DNA of 64,000 nucleotides from Streptococcus oralis (GTDB lineage Bacteria; Bacillota; Bacilli; Lactobacillales; Streptococcaceae): NCBI RefSeq assembly GCF_001578935.1, contig NZ_KQ969522.1, positions 367,426 to 431,425 of the forward strand, read 5' to 3'. Shown piece by piece: positions 38,034 to 46,932 of this stretch (position 1 is its first letter; each line of letters starts with the position of its first letter). The notes under the pieces were generated by a model. It saw only the letters and a program-made list of their open reading frames with translations, ran no database searches and was not told where the DNA came from. The position numbers and the translations under genes were made by a program.

Positions 38034-40292
38034 ATGAAAATGAATCAACTTCTTCAACAACTAGATGCAGCAAGCCCTGTTCTGCAGGCAAATTTTGGTA
38101 TTGAGCGAGAGAGCTTGCGCGTTGACCTAGAGGGGCGCGTGGCCCAAACGCCTCATCCAGAGGTCTGTGGAGCTCGCTCCTACCATCCTTATATCCAGAC
38201 GGATTTTAGTGAATTTCAGCTAGAATTGATCACCCCTGTTGCCAAATCAACCCAGGAAGCCAAACGTCTCTTGGGGGCTATTACAGATGTTGCCGGACGC
38301 TCCATCAATAGAAACGAGCACATGTGGCCCTTATCCATGCCCCCTCACATCACAGAAGCTGACATTCAAATTGCCCAATTAGAAGACGACTTTGAACGCC
38401 ACTACCGCTCCTATCTGGCTGATAAATACGGCACCAAGCTCCAAGCCATCTCTGGGATCCACTACAATATCGAGCTGGGAGCGGATCTGGTCCAGGCTCT
38501 CTATCAGGTGAGTGACTATAGAGACAAAAAATCCTTTAAAAACGACCTCTATCTCAAGCTCGCCCAAAACTTCCTACGCTACCGCTGGCTCTTGACCTAT
38601 CTCTATGGAGCTGCTCCACTAGCAGAGAAAGGATTTTACAAGGAAGCCCCTCAAGGGCCTGTTCGCTCCTATCGTAATAGCGACTACGGCTATGTGAATA
38701 AACCCAACATTCAAGTTTCTTACGCCAGTCTTGAAGCCTATATCACAGACATTGAGCGCTATGTCAAAGAGGGGGAACTTCTTGCGGAGAAAGAATTCTA
38801 CTCTGCTGTGCGTTTTCGTGGCCAAAAACCCAACCGTCAGTTTTTAGATCAGGGCATTACTTATCTGGAATTGCGCTGTTTTGACCTCAATCCTTTTGAA
38901 GTGACTGGCATTGACCAAGCCACCATGGATACCGTCCATCTCCTACTCCTAGCCCTTGTCTGGATGGATCAGGCAGACAAGGAAGAAGTTGATGGACTCC
39001 TCCAAGAAGCTCACGAACTCAATAACCAGATTGCCCTAGCACATCCCCTAGATCCTCTACCTAATAAGGCAGATGCAGCGCCTGTTTTGGCAGCCATGGA
39101 AGCCGTGATTGCCCACTTTAGACTTGGACGCTCCTACCAAGACTTGCTAGACGATATCCGTCTAACCCTTACAGATCCTCACCGGACTCTTTCAGGGCAG
39201 TTACTCCCTCACATCGAGAACCACTCTCTGGCCAACTTTGGACGAGAAAAAGCAACCGAATACCAGAATTATGCTTGGACCGCTCCTTATGCTTTGAAAG
39301 GCTATGAAAATATGGAACTCTCCACCCAGATGTTGCTCTTTGATGTCATCCAACAAGGAGTTCACTTTGAGATCCTAGATGAGGAAGACCAGTTCTTAAA
39401 ACTCTGGCACGACCAGCATGTCGAATATGTCAAAAACGGCAACATGACCTCTAAAGACAACTATGTCATCCCTCTTGCCATGGCCAATAAAACTGTAACC
39501 AAGAAAATCCTCCAAGCTGCCCACTTCCCCGTCCCTGCTGGAGAGGAATTTACTAGTCTAGAAGCTGGTCTCGCCTACTACCCTTTTATCAAGGACAAAC
39601 AAATCGTGGTTAAACCCAAATCAACCAACTTTGGACTGGGCATCTCTATCTTCCAAGAACCAGCCAGTCTGGAATCCTATCAAAAGGCTCTGGAAATCGC
39701 CTTTGCTGAAGACAGTGCTGTATTAGTAGAAGAATTCATCGCAGGAACCGAGTACCGCTTCTTTGTCCTAGATGGCGTCTGTGAAGCTGTTTTGCTTCGG
39801 GTAGCCGCCAATGTCGTCGGGGATGGCATGCACACCGTCAGAGAGCTCGTCGCCCTCAAAAACGACAATCCGTTACGGGGTCGCGACCACCGCTCTCCGC
39901 TTGAAATCATTCAACTGGGAGACGTTGAACGACTCATGCTCAGTCAACAAGGCTACGAGCCTGATGATATCCTACCAGCAGGGATACAAGTCAATCTCAG
40001 ACGCAACTCCAACATCTCAACTGGAGGCGACTCGATTGATGTAACCGAGACCATGCATCCTTCCTACAAGGAACTGGCTGCCCAGATGGCGAAAGCTATG
40101 GGGGCTTGGGCCTGCGGAGTGGATCTCATCATCCCAGATAATACGATACCATCTCGTCCAGATGCCCCTAACTGCACCTGTATCGAGCTGAACTTTAATC
40201 CTTCTATGTATATGCACACCTATTGCGCCCAAGGTCCTGGTCAATCCCTAACTCCCAAAATCTTGGCAAAACTCTTTCCTGAAATCGAGTAA
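38034..40292 (+). CDS. gshF: Bifunctional glutamate-cysteine ligase / glutathione synthetase GshF
   Basis: A 752-residue fusion that makes glutathione from Glu, Cys and Gly. The N-terminal ~440 residues are a GshA-type ligase (FGIERESLRVDLEGR; QTDFSEFQLELITP; GIHYNIEL; LELRCFDLNPF). The C-terminal part is an ATP-grasp domain (VVKPKSTNFGLGISIF, VEEFIAGTEYRFFVLD, CTCIELNFNPSMYMHTYC). Length fits the GshF/GshAB family. I recall pneumococcus lacking this gene and importing glutathione, so it is a marker of the species. Confidence 0.95.
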   Translation: MKMNQLLQQLDAASPVLQANFGIERESLRVDLEGRVAQTPHPEVCGARSYHPYIQTDFSEFQLELITPVAKSTQEAKRLLGAITDVAGRSINRNEHMWPLSMPPHITEADIQIAQLEDDFERHYRSYLADKYGTKLQAISGIHYNIELGADLVQALYQVSDYRDKKSFKNDLYLKLAQNFLRYRWLLTYLYGAAPLAEKGFYKEAPQGPVRSYRNSDYGYVNKPNIQVSYASLEAYITDIERYVKEGELLAEKEFYSAVRFRGQKPNRQFLDQGITYLELRCFDLNPFEVTGIDQATMDTVHLLLLALVWMDQADKEEVDGLLQEAHELNNQIALAHPLDPLPNKADAAPVLAAMEAVIAHFRLGRSYQDLLDDIRLTLTDPHRTLSGQLLPHIENHSLANFGREKATEYQNYAWTAPYALKGYENMELSTQMLLFDVIQQGVHFEILDEEDQFLKLWHDQHVEYVKNGNMTSKDNYVIPLAMANKTVTKKILQAAHFPVPAGEEFTSLEAGLAYYPFIKDKQIVVKPKSTNFGLGISIFQEPASLESYQKALEIAFAEDSAVLVEEFIAGTEYRFFVLDGVCEAVLLRVAANVVGDGMHTVRELVALKNDNPLRGRDHRSPLEIIQLGDVERLMLSQQGYEPDDILPAGIQVNLRRNSNISTGGDSIDVTETMHPSYKELAAQMAKAMGAWACGVDLIIPDNTIPSRPDAPNCTCIELNFNPSMYMHTYCAQGPGQSLTPKILAKLFPEIE

Positions 40293-40300
40293 AGATGTAG

Positions 40301-40336
40301 AAAATCGTAGCACTGATAGTGACTACGATTTTTTTT
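40301..40336 (+). terminator. Terminator of gshF
   Basis: AAAATCGTAG-CACT / AGTG-CTACGATTTT stem with a T8 tail. Confidence 0.9.
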
Positions 40337-40456
40337 GAGTTGACTGTATCTTAGAATATCGTGAGGTTGAAGGCGAAACATTTTTTGTAACAGTATCAAA
40401 GGTCGGCTTCAATTCCGTGTGACATTCTTGCATGACTTCTTCTAAATGATTCCTAT

Positions 40457-41070
40457 CTATCTATTCGGAAAAGCCATCATCAAAATCAGAATCTCTTTCA
40501 CCTCACTCAAAAGTAGAAAAATCCCCTTAATCACGATCTTATCATTGGATAAATCAAGAAATTGCTTGTCTAAAACAAGACCCTCCGTTTCCGCCAGATA
40601 AATCTTAAAATAAGATGCTTCACGGTACATCTGGTAAACTCTTGCATTCACATAGACTTCATAGAAATACCTCCGATTGGATTTCTCACATTCGCGCATC
40701 GCATACATAGCGAGAACAGCCTCTTCTACCGCCAGAGAGATTTTTATATTGGTTAATACACTACTCTCAAAGTTTCCCCTTCCCTTTCGGTTTCAACTTG
40801 AACAAATTTTAGAAAAAATACTCCTCTCCAATCCATTCGCCAGCACCAATGTCTCCCTGCAGGAAAATCGGCTCCACTTTAAACGCCTCTCTTTTAGCGA
40901 GTTTAGACCCAGTCTTTTTCACATAATCTTGGCACTGGGGAGATTTTCGGTGAATTTAATAGGCTCCCCCATTCGCATAGGCTTCAAAAACAATGGATTC
41001 TGTAGGCGAGTTCTAACTTTCATATACATGCGAGGGGTCCGAGCTCACTTTTTTGAGAAATTATTAGATT
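40457..41070 (-). pseudogene. Decayed gene, family not recognised
   Basis: Minus-strand protein-like fragments in different frames: ESIVFEAYANGGAY, then EAFKVEPIFLQGDIGAGEWI up to a stop, then a longer piece reading ESSVLTNIKISLAVEEAVLA and ending at 40457. They follow one another in the order expected of one gene broken by at least two frameshifts or stops. I do not recognise the family. It lies between gshF and the amidohydrolase pseudogene and may have been its operon partner. Confidence 0.4.
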
Positions 41071-41150
41071 AACGACACTGGCCCTCATGAAAAGTTGTTA
41101 AATCTGTACGAGTCGCTCTCAAACGAAAAGGATAGGTAACCAGCTTCATA

Positions 41151-42045
41151 TCAAGCCTTATCTCCCACTAACCCTATTATATTTTGGCTGAAAATCTGCT
41201 CTTTCTCCGCCTGACTGAGGGGCAAACTTTCAATCGCCTGGCTAATCACTTCCCACGCTCCTGTCGGCGCAAGACCAAAGGGGACATGATCCAGATCAAA
41301 GAAATCTACTGCCAACTCTAGCGCCTTGGGATTCCCAAAAATAACTGTATCCACATAAAATTTTCGGAAATCTGATGTCTGCCATTCTAATAAGATGTGA
41401 TCAATCCGCCTCGCAAAATAAAAAACATGGCACCCGCATGATGGACAATAATTTTGAGATCTGGAAATTTTTGACAATATCCTGCCTCGACAATCTGATA
41501 CATGGCCTAAGTCGACTTATATTCCCAAGAAAAAACAATATTATTGTCAGGTTTTCGTTCATCAAAACAGGATGAAGTCGGACAGGTAATTGTAACGCAG
41601 CACATTTACCAAAAATCGGCTTAAATTTCTCATCCGCCAGTGATTTGCCTAGATGACGACTAAAAATCTGAACGCCAAGCAATTCTGGTATCTCTGCTAC
41701 CGTATACACCATAGATAGACTCCCTTCTTCATCATCAAGAACCAGCATAGCAACGCCACCCACAAATAGGTCCGAATACTCCTGAACTGTCTGGATCAAT
41801 TATTGATTAGCTTTCTTAGTCAATAGAAGAGCAGACAACTCTGATAAATAATCCTCAGGATTCAGATTGACATAAGAAATGATTTGCTTAATCCCTGCTA
41901 GCAGGTACTTACAGCGAAGAGCGAAATCCGAAAGGACAGAATTCTGAATAAAAGGCATCTTTTCAGGAAGTTCAGGATCCAACAAAAACATTCGCTTAGA
42001 AAACTCTGGCAGTAAAACATGGGCAAAAACATCGATTTTAGACAT
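41151..42045 (-). pseudogene. Amidohydrolase (amidohydrolase-2 / decarboxylase type) pseudogene
   Basis: It starts [15 protein letters not shown]. An in-frame TAA at 41800-41802 interrupts ...KKANQ / LIQTVQEYSDLF, where a Glu codon is expected. Then a missing T after LHPV shifts the frame, a TAG follows, and a further shift lies after the metal-binding IIVHHAGAM. The last fragment (RIDHILLEWQTSDFRKFY ... NIIGLVGDK) lacks the segment that should hold the catalytic Asp (DHVPFG joins directly). So the gene has at least four lesions and is clearly dead. The intact family hydrolyses or decarboxylates small cyclic substrates. Confidence 0.85.
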
Positions 42046-42211
42046 AACACTCTTCTTTCTTTTGAACACTTACGACCAGAGGCAATCCTTACAAACTATT
42101 GTCCCCTTCTCCATTGTACAAAAATTTAAACCAAGAGAAACATTTCACCAGACGTTCGAAAACAAGTTCTCTTTTTGCCCCTTCACTCCTTTTTATGCTA
42201 AAATAGTAGCT

Positions 42212-43084
42212 ATGGATAAAATTATTAAAACAATCTCAGAAAGTGGCTCTTTTCGTGCCTATGTCCTCGACAGCACGGAAACCGTCCGCACTGCTCAAGA
42301 AAAACATCAAACCCAAGCCAGTTCAACTGTTGCACTTGGCCGTACCCTTATCGCTAGCCAAATTCTCGCAGCCAATGAAAAAGGAAATACCAAACTAACT
42401 GTTAAAGTTCTTGGAACGAGCTCTCTCGGTGCCATTATCACAGTCGCAGATACTAAGGGAAATGTCAAAGGCTATGTGCAAAATCCTGGCGTTGACATCA
42501 AAAAGACTGCAACGGGTGAAGTCCTAGTCGGTCCTTTTGTCGGCAATGGCCAATTTCTCGTTATCACAGACTACGGTACTGGAAATCCTTACAACTCCAT
42601 GACTCCCCTCATCTCTGGAGAAATCGGTGAAGATTTGGCATACTACCTGACAGAAAGCCAACAAACCCCTTCAGCAGTCGGCCTCAATGTTCTTTTGGAT
42701 AAAGACGACAAGGTCAAAGTTGCCGGAGGTTTCCTTCTCCAAGTATTGCCAGGGGCCAAGGAAGAAGAGATTGCTCGCTTTGAAAAACGCATCCAAGAAA
42801 TGCCAGCTATCTCAAACCTTCTGGAAAGCGATGACCATATCGAAGCCCTTCTCAAGGCCATCTATGGTGACGAATCTTACAAACGTCTATCTGAAGAAGA
42901 AATTCGTTTCCAATGTGACTGCAGCAAAGACCGTTTTATGAACGCTCTTGCCAGCCTTCCAAGCTCAGACTTAGAGGAAATGAAGGAAGAAGACAAGGGA
43001 GCAGAAATCACTTGTCAATTCTGCCAAACCACTTACAATTTTGATGAAAAGGACCTGGAGGAACTCATTCGTGACAAATCTTAA
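42212..43084 (+). CDS. hslO: Redox-regulated chaperone Hsp33
   Basis: 290 residues from ATG 42212 ([20 protein letters not shown]); the frame is open 50 codons further upstream, but conserved sequence begins here. The C-terminal zinc/redox switch shows CDC ([10 protein letters not shown]) and CQFC (TCQFCQTTY). Oxidation of these Cys residues with zinc release activates the holdase. It overlaps dusB by 14 bases. Confidence 0.96.
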   Translation: MDKIIKTISESGSFRAYVLDSTETVRTAQEKHQTQASSTVALGRTLIASQILAANEKGNTKLTVKVLGTSSLGAIITVADTKGNVKGYVQNPGVDIKKTATGEVLVGPFVGNGQFLVITDYGTGNPYNSMTPLISGEIGEDLAYYLTESQQTPSAVGLNVLLDKDDKVKVAGGFLLQVLPGAKEEEIARFEKRIQEMPAISNLLESDDHIEALLKAIYGDESYKRLSEEEIRFQCDCSKDRFMNALASLPSSDLEEMKEEDKGAEITCQFCQTTYNFDEKDLEELIRDKS

Positions 43085-44051
43085 TACACCTTTTATGATT
43101 GGCAATGTTGAGATTCCCAATCGTACCGTTTTAGCGCCCATGGCTGGCGTGACCAACTCAGCCTTTCGGACCATCGCAAAAGAGCTCGGAGCTGGACTCG
43201 TTGTAATGGAAATGGTCTCTGACAAAGGAATCCAATACAACAACGAAAAAACCCTGCACATGCTTCATATCGACGAAGGTGAAAACCCCGTTTCTATCCA
43301 ACTTTTTGGTAGCGACGAAGACAGCCTCGCACGCGCAGCAGAATTCATCCAAGAAAACACCAAGACTGATATCGTTGATATCAACATGGGCTGCCCGGTT
43401 AACAAAATCGTAAAAAATGAAGCTGGCGCTATGTGGCTCAAGGATCCAGATAAGATCTACTCTATTATCAACAAGGTCCAATCTGTCCTTGATATACCCC
43501 TCACTGTCAAGATGCGCACTGGCTGGTCAGATGCTTCACTCGCCGTGGAAAACGCCCTCGCAGCTGAGGCTGCTGGTGTCTCTGCTCTCGCCATGCATGG
43601 ACGTACCCGTGAACAAATGTACACAGGCCACGCAGACCTTGAGACCCTTCACAAGGTCGCTCAAGCTCTGACCAAGATTCCATTTATCGCAAATGGTGAC
43701 ATCCGTACGGTCCAAGAAGCCAAACAGCGTATCGAAGAGGTCGGGGCTGACGCTGTCATGATTGGACGCGCAGCCATGGGAAATCCCTACCTCTTCAACC
43801 AGATCAACCATTACTTTGAAACAGGAGAAATTCTCCCTGATTTGACTTTTGAAGACAAGATGAAAATCGCCTACGAACATTTGAAACGCTTGATTAACCT
43901 CAAAGGAGAAAACGTAGCCGTTCGTGAATTCCGCGGCCTCGCTCCTCACTACCTCCGGGGAACATCTGGCGCTGCTAAACTCCGTGGAGCCATCTCCCAA
44001 GCCAGCACTCTAGCAGAGATTGAATCCCTCTTGCAATTAGACAAAGCATAA
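43071..44051 (+). CDS. dusB: tRNA-dihydrouridine synthase DusB
   Basis: 326 residues starting at GTG 43071, which has GGAGG ten bases upstream; the longer reading to 43041 would run through the hslO end without a ribosome site. FMN-barrel motifs: [33 protein letters not shown] (catalytic Cys), [37 protein letters not shown]. It reduces uridines in tRNA D-loops. Translationally coupled to hslO. Confidence 0.95.
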   Translation: MTNLNTPFMIGNVEIPNRTVLAPMAGVTNSAFRTIAKELGAGLVVMEMVSDKGIQYNNEKTLHMLHIDEGENPVSIQLFGSDEDSLARAAEFIQENTKTDIVDINMGCPVNKIVKNEAGAMWLKDPDKIYSIINKVQSVLDIPLTVKMRTGWSDASLAVENALAAEAAGVSALAMHGRTREQMYTGHADLETLHKVAQALTKIPFIANGDIRTVQEAKQRIEEVGADAVMIGRAAMGNPYLFNQINHYFETGEILPDLTFEDKMKIAYEHLKRLINLKGENVAVREFRGLAPHYLRGTSGAAKLRGAISQASTLAEIESLLQLDKA

Positions 44052-44056
44052 TACAC

Positions 44057-44092
44057 AAAAAACCGTAAACTCAAGCGAGTTACGGTTTTTTT
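44057..44092 (+). terminator. Bidirectional terminator after dusB
   Basis: AAAACCGTAAACTC / GAGTTACGGTTTT with T tails on both strands. Confidence 0.9.
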
Positions 44093-44117
44093 AGATCCTA
44101 GGAAAACCTAGGTACTA

Positions 44118-44801
44118 TTATTGATTCAAAGCAACACTGGAAACCTTGCCATCCGCACCTGTTGTAATTTGGATGATTTTTCCTCCACCGATTTTGGCAT
44201 TATACTTACCATCATCAAGAGTGTAAGAGTAGCCTCTGATAGAATAGTTTTCTTTCTTTCCATCTGCAGTTTCTACTGTGAATTGGCCCCCTGATGAAAC
44301 CGTAATAGTTTCACCATTCGCTCCCTTCCAGTTGCCCGCAGCAGCCGAGAAGTCACCATCGACCATGGTTAAAACACCCTTGTAGCGTTTGTTGTGTTCT
44401 GCTTGCTTGTCTTGAAGTTGGCGGTCAGTTGTTGGATCATAGCCTGACTGGTTAGACTGGGCTTGAGAACCTTGCTGAGTTGAAGGTGCCTGAGATGGGG
44501 CTTGTTGACTAGGAGCTGCTGGTTCTTGTCTTGATTCAGGTGCTGGTTTCGCTTGTGACTGATCTGCCGTTGTAGAAGACTGATCAGAAGATGCCTGAGC
44601 CTTTTCAGATGAAGCTGAGCTTGAAGATTTTTGTGTCTTGCTTTCTTTGCTAGAAGAAGCTGCTTTAGAACTTGATGATTGACTTGTCTTGGCAGAGCTG
44701 CTGGTTTGAGTGGTTTCGTTTTTATTTCCACAAGCTCCTAATAGCAAAGTAGAAGCCAATACAGTTGCTGCCATCAATTTGATATAGGTTTTCTTTTCCA
44801 T
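44118..44801 (-). CDS. DUF6287-type secreted lipoprotein
   Basis: 227 residues from ATG 44801 (AAAGGAG upstream). The signal peptide ends in a lipobox (TLLLGACG). A long low-complexity linker rich in Ser, Gln, Ala and Pro (about 25-125) probably spans the wall. The C-terminal ~85 residues form a small beta domain (GDFSAAAGNWKGANGETI ... GGGKIIQITTGADG) of the DUF6287 kind. Function is unknown. The promoter is visible upstream. Confidence 0.82.
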   Translation of the reverse strand: MEKKTYIKLMAATVLASTLLLGACGNKNETTQTSSSAKTSQSSSSKAASSSKESKTQKSSSSASSEKAQASSDQSSTTADQSQAKPAPESRQEPAAPSQQAPSQAPSTQQGSQAQSNQSGYDPTTDRQLQDKQAEHNKRYKGVLTMVDGDFSAAAGNWKGANGETITVSSGGQFTVETADGKKENYSIRGYSYTLDDGKYNAKIGGGKIIQITTGADGKVSSVALNQ

Positions 44802-44855
44802 CTTTCTACTCCTTTGTAACATTTTTGAAATGTTAAGAAATCTTTTTGTAATATA

Positions 44856-44884
44856 ATTGTAACATTAGACCTTAAATCTGTCAA
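44856..44884 (-). promoter_or_regulatory. Promoter of the DUF6287 lipoprotein
   Basis: Minus strand TTGACA (44884-44879), a 17-base spacer, TACAAT (44861-44856). The -35 touches the structured repeat copy B. Confidence 0.8.
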
Positions 44885-44942
44885 CTATTTAGAGAAACTA
44901 TTTTAAAAAATTTCTCTCTACTATTTCTATTCGTAATTGAAA
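44883..44942. repeat. Structured intergenic element, copy B
   Basis: AACTATTTAG, arms AGAGAAA / TTTCTCTCT around an A/T loop, then TATTCGTAATTGA. It is the counterpart of 37843-37904, with the stem changed on both sides (GGGGAG/CTCCC in copy A). Confidence 0.6.
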
Positions 44943-45004
44943 CAAAAAAATAGAAAATTTTTAAAATTAGAGTCCTATTTTTTACATCACCTTTGTGTAA
45001 TCGC

Positions 45005-45033
45005 TTGCATTGTGTTAGACAAAGGAATATAAT
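45005..45033 (+). promoter_or_regulatory. Promoter of the 76-residue membrane protein
   Basis: TTGCAT, a 17-base spacer, TATAAT; AGGAGG follows before the ATG. Confidence 0.75.
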
Positions 45034-45066
45034 AACATTGAAATAGAATATAGGAGGTATGCTCTT

Positions 45067-45297
45067 ATGCTAAATAAGTATTACAAGTATATTCCTTGGT
45101 TGATTTTGGGAGCTATTGGCTCTTATCAATCAGCCACTTACTATGCGCGAACTGCATTTGATGTGCTCTATCTGACTACAATCTTTATGATTGTTTACAT
45201 CGCTTTGTTATTTTTACATGAGAACTATCTCAAGTATCGATACAAAGATTTCTTTACTCACATGTTGAGCGATCCTAAAAAAGATAGCCACCCCTAA
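45067..45297 (+). CDS. Small membrane protein, unknown function
   Basis: 76 residues with two hydrophobic segments (WLILGAIGSYQSA; VLYLTTIFMIVYIALLFLH) and a charged tail (KYRYKDFFTHMLSDPKK). It has a good promoter, AGGAGG ribosome site and terminator, so it is likely expressed alone. Family not recognised. It is divergent from the DUF6287 lipoprotein gene and may share regulatory DNA with it. Confidence 0.75.
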   Translation: MLNKYYKYIPWLILGAIGSYQSATYYARTAFDVLYLTTIFMIVYIALLFLHENYLKYRYKDFFTHMLSDPKKDSHP

Positions 45298-45335
45298 TAC
45301 AGTCGCAACAGAAAGCTATCTCATGATGGTAGATA

Positions 45336-45370
45336 AAGAGGTCGGGAACTTTGTCCCGACCTCGCTTTTT
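45336..45370. terminator. Bidirectional terminator
   Basis: GAGGTCGGGA / TCCCGACCTC stem between the small membrane protein and the Nudix gene. Confidence 0.9.
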
Positions 45371-46142
45371 ATTTCAATCGATAGGTTTTTCTTGGTTTCT
45401 TTTTAGGCACTCGTTTGAGTCCGACTTCTTCTACATATTCGCCGTATTTTACAAGAAAGTTATTGCTAACGATTGGGCGACCGGGGTTGATGAGGTTGAC
45501 CAGTTCGGTTCCTTCGTAGACGGTGAATTCCTCCTCCAACAGATAGAGGAAGGTCGGGTTCCAGTCGAGACGGCCTTGGATTCGTTTGATGGATTCTTGG
45601 ATAATGGCATAATGGTCAAAGGCGAAGGCTTGCTCCTCCAGCTCAACTCCCTCTAAGAAGCATTTGCCTGTCTGAAAATTGACATCTACGAAAACCACAT
45701 CCTTGGCATCGTCTCCTGCCTGAACGAGGTCTAGGGCACGACTAGGCAGGTACACCAAGTGAGCAATGGTCACTGTCCAGCCCCGTGGGTCACGCCCAGG
45801 GGTTGATACGGTCATTAATTGCTCGATTTTTTCCAAAGGTAGATCCAGATTGACTTCTTCTCTCACCTCGCGTTGACAGGCATGTGCAGCATCTTCTCCC
45901 TTATCCATAAAGCCTCCAACCAAAGCCAAACAGTTCTGATAGGGGTGAGCCTTGCGACGAATCAGCAAGAGCTTGATTTTTCCTTCGACAAAGCAGTAGG
46001 CTACCATATCCACTGTCACACTTGGTTTTTCATATTGAGGGAGTTCCTGCTTGTAGTACCAGTCTAAAAACTCCTCCTGACTGGCATGGATTTCATAATA
46101 TTCTTTTTCCGTCATCCCGGCTGGAATCTTTATGTCTGCCAT
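45369..46142 (-). CDS. NrtR-like Nudix protein with C-terminal winged helix
   Basis: 257 residues. A Nudix domain at about 40-180 has the box GFMDKGEDAAHACQREVREE, with Asn where the motif's later Gly is expected (EEVNL). A C-terminal winged-helix-like region follows (PTFLYLLEEEFTVYEGTELV ... KKKPRKTYRLK). NrtR proteins bind ADP-ribose and repress NAD-salvage genes; this one directly follows pnuC and nadR on the same strand, supporting that role. Whether it still hydrolyses ADP-ribose cannot be decided. Confidence 0.85.
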   Translation of the reverse strand: MADIKIPAGMTEKEYYEIHASQEEFLDWYYKQELPQYEKPSVTVDMVAYCFVEGKIKLLLIRRKAHPYQNCLALVGGFMDKGEDAAHACQREVREEVNLDLPLEKIEQLMTVSTPGRDPRGWTVTIAHLVYLPSRALDLVQAGDDAKDVVFVDVNFQTGKCFLEGVELEEQAFAFDHYAIIQESIKRIQGRLDWNPTFLYLLEEEFTVYEGTELVNLINPGRPIVSNNFLVKYGEYVEEVGLKRVPKKKPRKTYRLK

Positions 46143-46143
46143 C

Positions 46144-46926
46144 TTATGCCTCCTTTCGAACTGCCTTAGTCCATTGGTACCAACCCACTAGACTATTAAG
46201 TGTGTAAACCCAGTACATCCCTTGAATGTGGATATTTTCGCCCCACCAGAGATAAATACTAAAGAGATTGGTTGCAATCCAGAAAATCCATTGCTCACGG
46301 TAGAGACGTGTCATCAAGAGCTGACCAACACCATTGGTCGCATCAGTAACACTATCACGGAAAGGGCGAGCGCTATTGATACTTTGGTAAGCCAAGCCCA
46401 TACCAATCCAAATGATAGCAGTCAAGGTCAAGTACTTGAGCCAGTCAAGCACAGATAATTTCTTAGCTTCAAAGTGGGATTCTTCTGGTTTTCCTTGGTC
46501 ATTGATACGATTGGACAACCAAGCATAGAGACCAATCGGCTGCATGACAAAGAAGTAAACAGTCGTCAAAACTTCTCCATAAAAAGTCGCATTCATGGCC
46601 AAAATCAAATAGATAGCCGAGTTAATGGCCCCAAAGAGATAATTGCTCGCACGACCTTCTGCTACCAAGATAACACAGACAATCCCAGTCCAAGATGCAA
46701 ACAAGCTCAGCCAATCATGGCTTTCTGTATTTTGCGTGAACTCTAAGATCAAGGGAACACTTGACAGGGCGATGAGATACAACCACTGGAAAAGACTGCG
46801 ACCGACAAAGAGATCTTTCCATAACAAGCGCATGATTCCTGCAAAACCGATCTTACGGGCTTCGGCATGGACATTTTTAAAATTTTCGATAAATTGTGTG
46901 ATTTTTTCAGTTAGTTTTTTCATCAT
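46144..46926 (-). CDS. pnuC: Nicotinamide riboside transporter PnuC
   Basis: 260 residues, about seven helices. Characteristic stretches are WTGIVCVILVAEGRASNYLFG and FYGEVLTTVYFFVMQPIGLY, and the C-terminal IYLWWGENIHIQGMYWVYT. It facilitates uptake of nicotinamide riboside, which is trapped by phosphorylation by NadR encoded just upstream. AGGAG precedes two possible ATGs (46926, 46923). Confidence 0.93.
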   Translation of the reverse strand: MMKKLTEKITQFIENFKNVHAEARKIGFAGIMRLLWKDLFVGRSLFQWLYLIALSSVPLILEFTQNTESHDWLSLFASWTGIVCVILVAEGRASNYLFGAINSAIYLILAMNATFYGEVLTTVYFFVMQPIGLYAWLSNRINDQGKPEESHFEAKKLSVLDWLKYLTLTAIIWIGMGLAYQSINSARPFRDSVTDATNGVGQLLMTRLYREQWIFWIATNLFSIYLWWGENIHIQGMYWVYTLNSLVGWYQWTKAVRKEA

Positions 46927-46932
46927 TTTCTC

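Noticed and set aside
40677-41072. 131-residue plus-strand frame after gshF
   Set aside because: It lies opposite the decayed minus-strand gene, has no ribosome site and its protein looks random.
42062-42211. 50-residue N-terminal extension of Hsp33
   Set aside because: Sequence upstream of MDKIIKTI is unlike the family and lies in the region divergent from the amidohydrolase remnant.
44094-44112. Second terminator CCTAGG-AAAA-CCTAGG near the lipoprotein end
   Set aside because: The stem is short and has no T run; the adjacent bidirectional hairpin at 44057-44092 is the better terminator.
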